Source: Bin87 sp965203855 (lineage in GTDB: Bacteria > Chloroflexota > Dehalococcoidia > Lucifugimonadales > UBA3495). From it: a stretch of 64,000 bases of DNA. A program made the translations under genes and the position numbers. This document shows positions 60,337 through 64,000 of the stretch, piece by piece; within the stretch, counting starts at the first letter, position 1, and every line of letters starts with the position of its first letter. The notes beneath the pieces were generated by a model. The model saw nothing but the letters and a program-made list of their open reading frames with translations. It made no database searches and was not told the origin of the DNA. The stretch covers positions 62,001-126,000 of the forward strand of contig CBDBDN010000006.1 of the NCBI GenBank assembly GCA_965203855.1, written 5' to 3'.

Positions 60337-61673
60337 GGCGGACTCCCGCCGACGTCTTTACCGTCGGCATCAAGGCCGCCGCGGCCGCCCCGGCCGGCAT
60401 AGACGCCTTGACTAGAGTTGACGCCGCGCACCATCCGCCGCCGCAATAATTCCAGCCCCAACCCGACGGCCATCAGCACCACCCCGGTAACGATAAACGC
60501 CAGCGACTGGTTCAGCAATCCCCACTCAATGCCCAGCTCAAAATAGCGGGTGAGCAGCGTAATCGCAAACAGCGCAACCGCCAGGTTAATCAGCCAGGCC
60601 CGGTTCCAGCGATAGCCGGCTGCGACCATTGCGAGTATGCCGGCCAGCATCACCAAGTTGAATGCCCACCAGAGCCAGGGGGCGCCGTAAGCCAGGCCCA
60701 GCAGCGCCGCCGCCGTAACCAGTCCAATGGCGGCTATCGCGGCGGCTTCCCAACGGGCCGGCGAACCTCCGCCGACGCGCTCCCGCCAGGCCGTATATGC
60801 CGGCATCGCCAGGGCCGCCGTCCATCCGACGCCGAGCAGTGTCCAGTATTCCGGCGCCAACCCGTTCCACAGCGATGCGCCGCCCGAACTGTCCGGCGCA
60901 TCGGCAAGAGCGCTGAAACCCAACGCATACACTACGGCGGCAGCCGTCAAAAGCCCGGCCAGGTCAAAAATGCGGGCGAATAATCCGGTGGACGCATAGC
61001 GGGATTGCAGCCGGCCCAGCGCCAGCAGCAATGCGCCTACCGTCAAATAGGCCGGCCCCAGCGCAAAGATGTGTGCCGAGTCATAGAACGCCGCGCCCAC
61101 CGCCCATTCCGGCGCCCGAAACCCGACCGACGCCAGCAGCAGCGCCAACGCCAGCGTCAGGATGGCCCGCGCGCGGACGATATACGCTAACGGAATGACG
61201 CCGGCAAACCATGCCGGCATCAGGTTGGGATGGTTCACCGGCAGATGATAAATCTGCGCTATTAAGTGCAGGGATGCGCCGTAAGCAATCGTCCCCAGCA
61301 GGATTGCCGCCGCGCCGGTGCGGGCGTATCCCCAGCGATACCGCAGCGCCCCGCCGCTGGCGTAGATTGCCAATGTGCCGATAATCAATAACGCCAAACG
61401 CGCCGGCTGCGGTATCTCCGACCAGTTGGAGGCGATAAAGGCGATGATGCCCAGTCCAATCAGCGATGCGCCCATCACGGCGATGACGCTGACCACGCGG
61501 TTGCCGATGGCGCCGCCCGGCGCAGCGGCGGAATCAGCATCAGGCGCCGGCTCAACCCCGCCGGCGTAGCGCTGCCGGATTGCCGCCGCCTGGTCGGCGC
61601 TAATCAGGCCGTCGGCTTGCCAGCCGGCGATTTCAGCGCGCAGGCGACGGCGAAAATCGCCCCGGTCTGCCAT
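60333..61673 (-). CDS. DUF2157 membrane protein
   Basis: The 446-residue protein has an N-terminal soluble region with GLISADQAAAIRQRYA, then about ten membrane spans. The first span segment GASLIGLGIIAFIASNWSEIP is characteristic of DUF2157. It is coupled with the GDYXXLXY gene. Function unknown. Confidence 0.85.
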   Translation of the reverse strand: MADRGDFRRRLRAEIAGWQADGLISADQAAAIRQRYAGGVEPAPDADSAAAPGGAIGNRVVSVIAVMGASLIGLGIIAFIASNWSEIPQPARLALLIIGTLAIYASGGALRYRWGYARTGAAAILLGTIAYGASLHLIAQIYHLPVNHPNLMPAWFAGVIPLAYIVRARAILTLALALLLASVGFRAPEWAVGAAFYDSAHIFALGPAYLTVGALLLALGRLQSRYASTGLFARIFDLAGLLTAAAVVYALGFSALADAPDSSGGASLWNGLAPEYWTLLGVGWTAALAMPAYTAWRERVGGGSPARWEAAAIAAIGLVTAAALLGLAYGAPWLWWAFNLVMLAGILAMVAAGYRWNRAWLINLAVALFAITLLTRYFELGIEWGLLNQSLAFIVTGVVLMAVGLGLELLRRRMVRGVNSSQGVYAGRGGRGGLDADGKDVGGSPP

Positions 61674-61740
61674 TACAGCGACCCCCGGCCATTCGGCCCC
61701 CGACTATTATTGACTGCCGGATTACCGACCGGATTAGCGA

Positions 61741-62637
61741 TCAGTCGGCTGCAATGGCGGCCCGGCTGCTGCCGCCGTCGGCATAGCCGGCATCGCGGCG
61801 CAGCATCTCGGAGAGGCCTACCAGCTCAAAAGCGTCGGTGAGCGAAGTCATTTCGTCCAGCAGATGCGCCGTCGTTCCCGTGTTTTTCAGCTCCCGCATC
61901 ACTCGCGTTACGGTATGCGCCACGGCCATAAACGCGCTGCCGGGGAATATGACCATCTTGAAACCCAACTGCTCCAGCTCGGCCACATTGAGCAGGGGCG
62001 ACTTGCCGGTTTCCACAAAGTTATAGAGCAGCGGTCGGTCGGTGCGGGCTACTACGGCGGCGGCTTCCTCCGGCGAGCGGATGGCCTCCACGAACAGCGC
62101 ATCGGCGCCGGCGGCGGTAAAAGCGTCGCAGCGGCGCATCGTATCGTCCCATCCGGTAACCGCCAGCGCATCGGTGCGGACGATAATCGTAAAATCGGCG
62201 TCGGTGCGCGCGTCCACGGCGGCGCGGATTTTCTGCGTCATTTCGTCAATCGGAACTACCCGTTTGTCGTCCAGATGGCCGCAGCGTTTGGGAAACTGCT
62301 GGTCCTCAATATGGACTGCGGCCACGCCGGCGCGTTCATACTCCCGGATGGTGCGGCGCATATTCATCGTGCCGCCGTAGCCGGTATCGGCGTCGGCGAT
62401 GACGGGGACGCTGACGGCAGCGGCGATGGCGGCGGCGTTAGCCTGCATCTCCGTAGCGGTGGCCAGCGCCAGGTCCGGATAGCCGATGCGCGCCACCGAA
62501 GTGCCGGCCCCGGTCATATAAACGGCGGGAAAGCCGGCCTGCTCAATAATGGCGGCGGTCAGGCAGTCGTAAGCCCCCGGCGCCGTGATAATGCCGGGCT
62601 GAGCCATCAGCTGGCGAAAGTGGGTCGTAGCGCGCAT
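61741..62637 (-). CDS. Isocitrate lyase/PEP mutase family protein
   Basis: A 298-residue member with GAYDCLTAAIIEQAGFPAVYMTG, DADTGYGG and the catalytic KRCGH. It could be 2-methylisocitrate lyase (PrpB), carboxyphosphonoenolpyruvate mutase or another C-C lyase. The KRCGH motif favours a lyase. GAGGAG supports the start at 62637. Confidence 0.88.
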   Translation of the reverse strand: MRATTHFRQLMAQPGIITAPGAYDCLTAAIIEQAGFPAVYMTGAGTSVARIGYPDLALATATEMQANAAAIAAAVSVPVIADADTGYGGTMNMRRTIREYERAGVAAVHIEDQQFPKRCGHLDDKRVVPIDEMTQKIRAAVDARTDADFTIIVRTDALAVTGWDDTMRRCDAFTAAGADALFVEAIRSPEEAAAVVARTDRPLLYNFVETGKSPLLNVAELEQLGFKMVIFPGSAFMAVAHTVTRVMRELKNTGTTAHLLDEMTSLTDAFELVGLSEMLRRDAGYADGGSSRAAIAAD

Positions 62638-62663
62638 AGCATAACTCCTCGGGCCGCCGCCGC

Positions 62664-63428
62664 TCACGCAATCAGCCCGCCGTCCACCGTGATGGTCTGG
62701 CCGGTGATATAGCCGGCGTCGGGGCTGGCCAGGTACAGGACGGCGGCGGCGACATCGGCGGCGGCGCCGAACCGTCCTACCGGGATGCGATTCAAAATCT
62801 GCTGCCGCTGTTCATCGGTAAGTTCCGCCGCCATCCCGCCGGATTCGCCCGATTCAATAAAGCCGGGCGCAACCGCATTGACGGTAATGTTGCGGCTGGC
62901 AACCTCGCGGGCTACCGCCTTGGCCAGGCCGATTTGCCCGGCTTTGGAAGCGGCGTAATTAGCCTGGCCGGGATTGCCCGACAGCCCGACTACCGACGAT
63001 ATGTTGACGATGCGCCCGTAACGCTGGCGCACCATCAGCGGAATGGCAAAGCGGGTAGGCAGGAAAGTTCCCCGCAGGTTCACCGACAGCACTTCATCCC
63101 AGTCGGAAGCGCTCATCCGCATCAGGAGGCGGTCGCGGTTGACGCCGGCGTTGTTGACCAGGATGTCCAGCCGGCCCAGGCGGTCGGCAGTAGTCTTAAC
63201 GATGGCTTCGGCGGCGGCTTCGTCGGATACATCGCCGGGGACGCGCAGCGCTTCGCCGCCGTTTTCCCGAATCCGGTCAATTACGGCGTCGGCGGCGTCG
63301 GCTCCGGTGCGGTAGTTGACGGCTACGGCGGCGCCGGCGGCGGCCAGTCGGCCGGCAATCACGGCGCCGATGCCGCGCGACGAGCCGGTTACCAGCGCTA
63401 CCTGTCCGCTCAAGTCAATGGTGTACAT
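62664..63428 (-). CDS. fabG: 3-oxoacyl-ACP reductase-like SDR
   Basis: The 254-residue protein has TGSSRGIGAVIAGRLA, NNAGVNRD and SSVVG with Tyr-x3-Lys in NYAASKAG; these are FabG-type motifs. It reduces 3-oxoacyl-ACP with NADPH. PlsX is upstream by 14 bases, the usual fatty acid/phospholipid gene context. AAGGAC precedes the ATG at 63428. Confidence 0.88.
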   Translation of the reverse strand: MYTIDLSGQVALVTGSSRGIGAVIAGRLAAAGAAVAVNYRTGADAADAVIDRIRENGGEALRVPGDVSDEAAAEAIVKTTADRLGRLDILVNNAGVNRDRLLMRMSASDWDEVLSVNLRGTFLPTRFAIPLMVRQRYGRIVNISSVVGLSGNPGQANYAASKAGQIGLAKAVAREVASRNITVNAVAPGFIESGESGGMAAELTDEQRQQILNRIPVGRFGAAADVAAAVLYLASPDAGYITGQTITVDGGLIA

Positions 63429-63442
63429 CAAGCATCCGTCCT

Positions 63443-64000
63443 TTATGCTGCGCCGGCGATCTGCCGCTGTGGATCCGAGGGCGCCGAATCCCGCAGCTCC
63501 GCTAATTCTTGCCGGAATCCCCCCACCAGGTCAATATGATGCGCCCGCAGCCCGGTGTCAATTGCGCCGGCGATGCCCTCCGCCGCCGATGACCCATGCG
63601 CGACCATCACCAGCCCGTTGACGCCGAACAGCGGTCCGCCCATGGTGCGGGGCCGATTCGTGGTCTGCCATAGCGCATCGGCCACCCCCCGCAGCTGCTC
63701 CGCCGGCAGCAGTTCCGCCAGATGGCGTTGCAGGTAAGGACGCAGCACGGAACCCAAGCCCTCGGCGAACTTAATCAGTATATTGCCGACAAAGCCGTCG
63801 CAGACGATGACATCGGCGCGGTCGGTAAAGAAATCCATACCCTCCACATTGCCGACAAAGTTCAGATGGCTGCCGGCGAACAGGGCGTGGCTTTCCTGCA
63901 CCTGGCGGTTGCCTTTGGCGGCCTCCTCGCCCACGCTCAACAGCGCCACCCGAGGGTTGGCGATATTCAGGATGCGCCGCGAGAATGCTGCGCCCAAAGC
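63443..64000 (-). CDS. plsX: Phosphate acyltransferase PlsX, cut by window end
   Basis: The last 186 residues of PlsX are visible, with RVALLSVGEEAAKGNRQVQES, GNVEGMDFFTDRADVIVCDGFVGNILIKFAEG and GGPLFGVNGLVMVAHGSS, all diagnostic. The N-terminal part lies beyond the window. PlsX makes acyl-phosphate from acyl-ACP for phospholipid synthesis. The frame runs on through base 64000. Confidence 0.95.
   Translation of the reverse strand, partial: ALGAAFSRRILNIANPRVALLSVGEEAAKGNRQVQESHALFAGSHLNFVGNVEGMDFFTDRADVIVCDGFVGNILIKFAEGLGSVLRPYLQRHLAELLPAEQLRGVADALWQTTNRPRTMGGPLFGVNGLVMVAHGSSAAEGIAGAIDTGLRAHHIDLVGGFRQELAELRDSAPSDPQRQIAGAA

Overview
This 64 kb window looks like a chromosome segment of a GC-rich environmental bacterium, most plausibly a member of the Chloroflexota (Dehalococcoidia or SAR202-like). 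That placement is an inference. It rests on the gene order rplU-rpmA-rpmE followed by a DUF1385 gene, a tryptophan T-box leader, three Uma2-family genes, many acyl-CoA, SDR and enoyl-CoA hydratase genes, a DUF1800 gene and the lack of rRNA or IS markers. Coding density is high and most genes lie on the minus strand in short, often overlapping operons.

Layout. 0.2-2 kb: FAH hydrolase and a DUF4234 membrane protein (+). 2-9.8 kb (-): an ATPase/Toprim-like pair that resembles defence modules, a Uma2 gene, an alpha/beta hydrolase, two PaREP1/HEPN-like small proteins, a secreted protein broken at a G12 tract, an iron alcohol dehydrogenase, and a DinB protein overlapping a PD-(D/E)XK-like gene. 9.8-20 kb (-): a DUF4926-enoyl-CoA hydratase fusion next to DUF6883, an AlbA_2 (Schlafen) protein, acyl-CoA dehydrogenase, SDR, a partly duplicated membrane/coiled-coil gene, panB with a DUF2520 dehydrogenase, a P1 peptidase and SbcD. 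20.8-25.4 kb: sucCD, an enoyl-CoA hydratase-like gene and a phospholipase D-like protein. 25.5-28.7 kb: tRNA-Gly, two MFS paralogues and a ferredoxin-domain remnant. 28.8-34.1 kb is an accessory stretch that looks AT-richer in places: an HNH endonuclease gene overlapping a MNT-type nucleotidyltransferase gene, DUF1800, a PaREP1-like protein, a NYN nuclease-like gene and an uncharacterised conserved family. 34-43.3 kb: NHL propeller, MmgE/PrpD, RtcB with two tandem small genes, an Orc1/Cdc6-like ATPase and a membrane metalloprotease. 43.4-47.5 kb: a Trp T-box-controlled group trpE-Uma2-VOC-trpG. 47.8-52 kb: a second homopolymer-broken secreted protein, an aquaporin, ribosomal proteins L21, L27 and L31, and DUF1385. 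52-64 kb: Uma2, transporters, VOC, a large VWA protein, isochorismatase, the DUF2157/GDYXXLXY pair, a PEP-mutase-like lyase, FabG and the C-terminal part of PlsX.

Non-coding structure is rich. A MITE-like element of about 180-230 bp, built on a palindrome related to ATTCCGGCTTGCGCCGGAAT, recurs in at least six intergenic places, and the bare palindrome occurs in several more. A second dispersed motif (ACACCGATGGACAGGATGGA) occurs three times. Gene ends and leaders carry short tandem duplications. Two secreted-protein genes are interrupted at G12 and C15 homopolymers, which could be phase-variable switches or sequencing errors.

The best candidates for an undescribed system are the HNH + MNT overlapping pair (28.8-30.2 kb) and the ATPase + Toprim pair (2.1-3.9 kb). 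The RtcB operon with duplicated small genes and the DUF6883/DUF4926-hydratase arrangement come next. None of these functions is shown by sequence alone.
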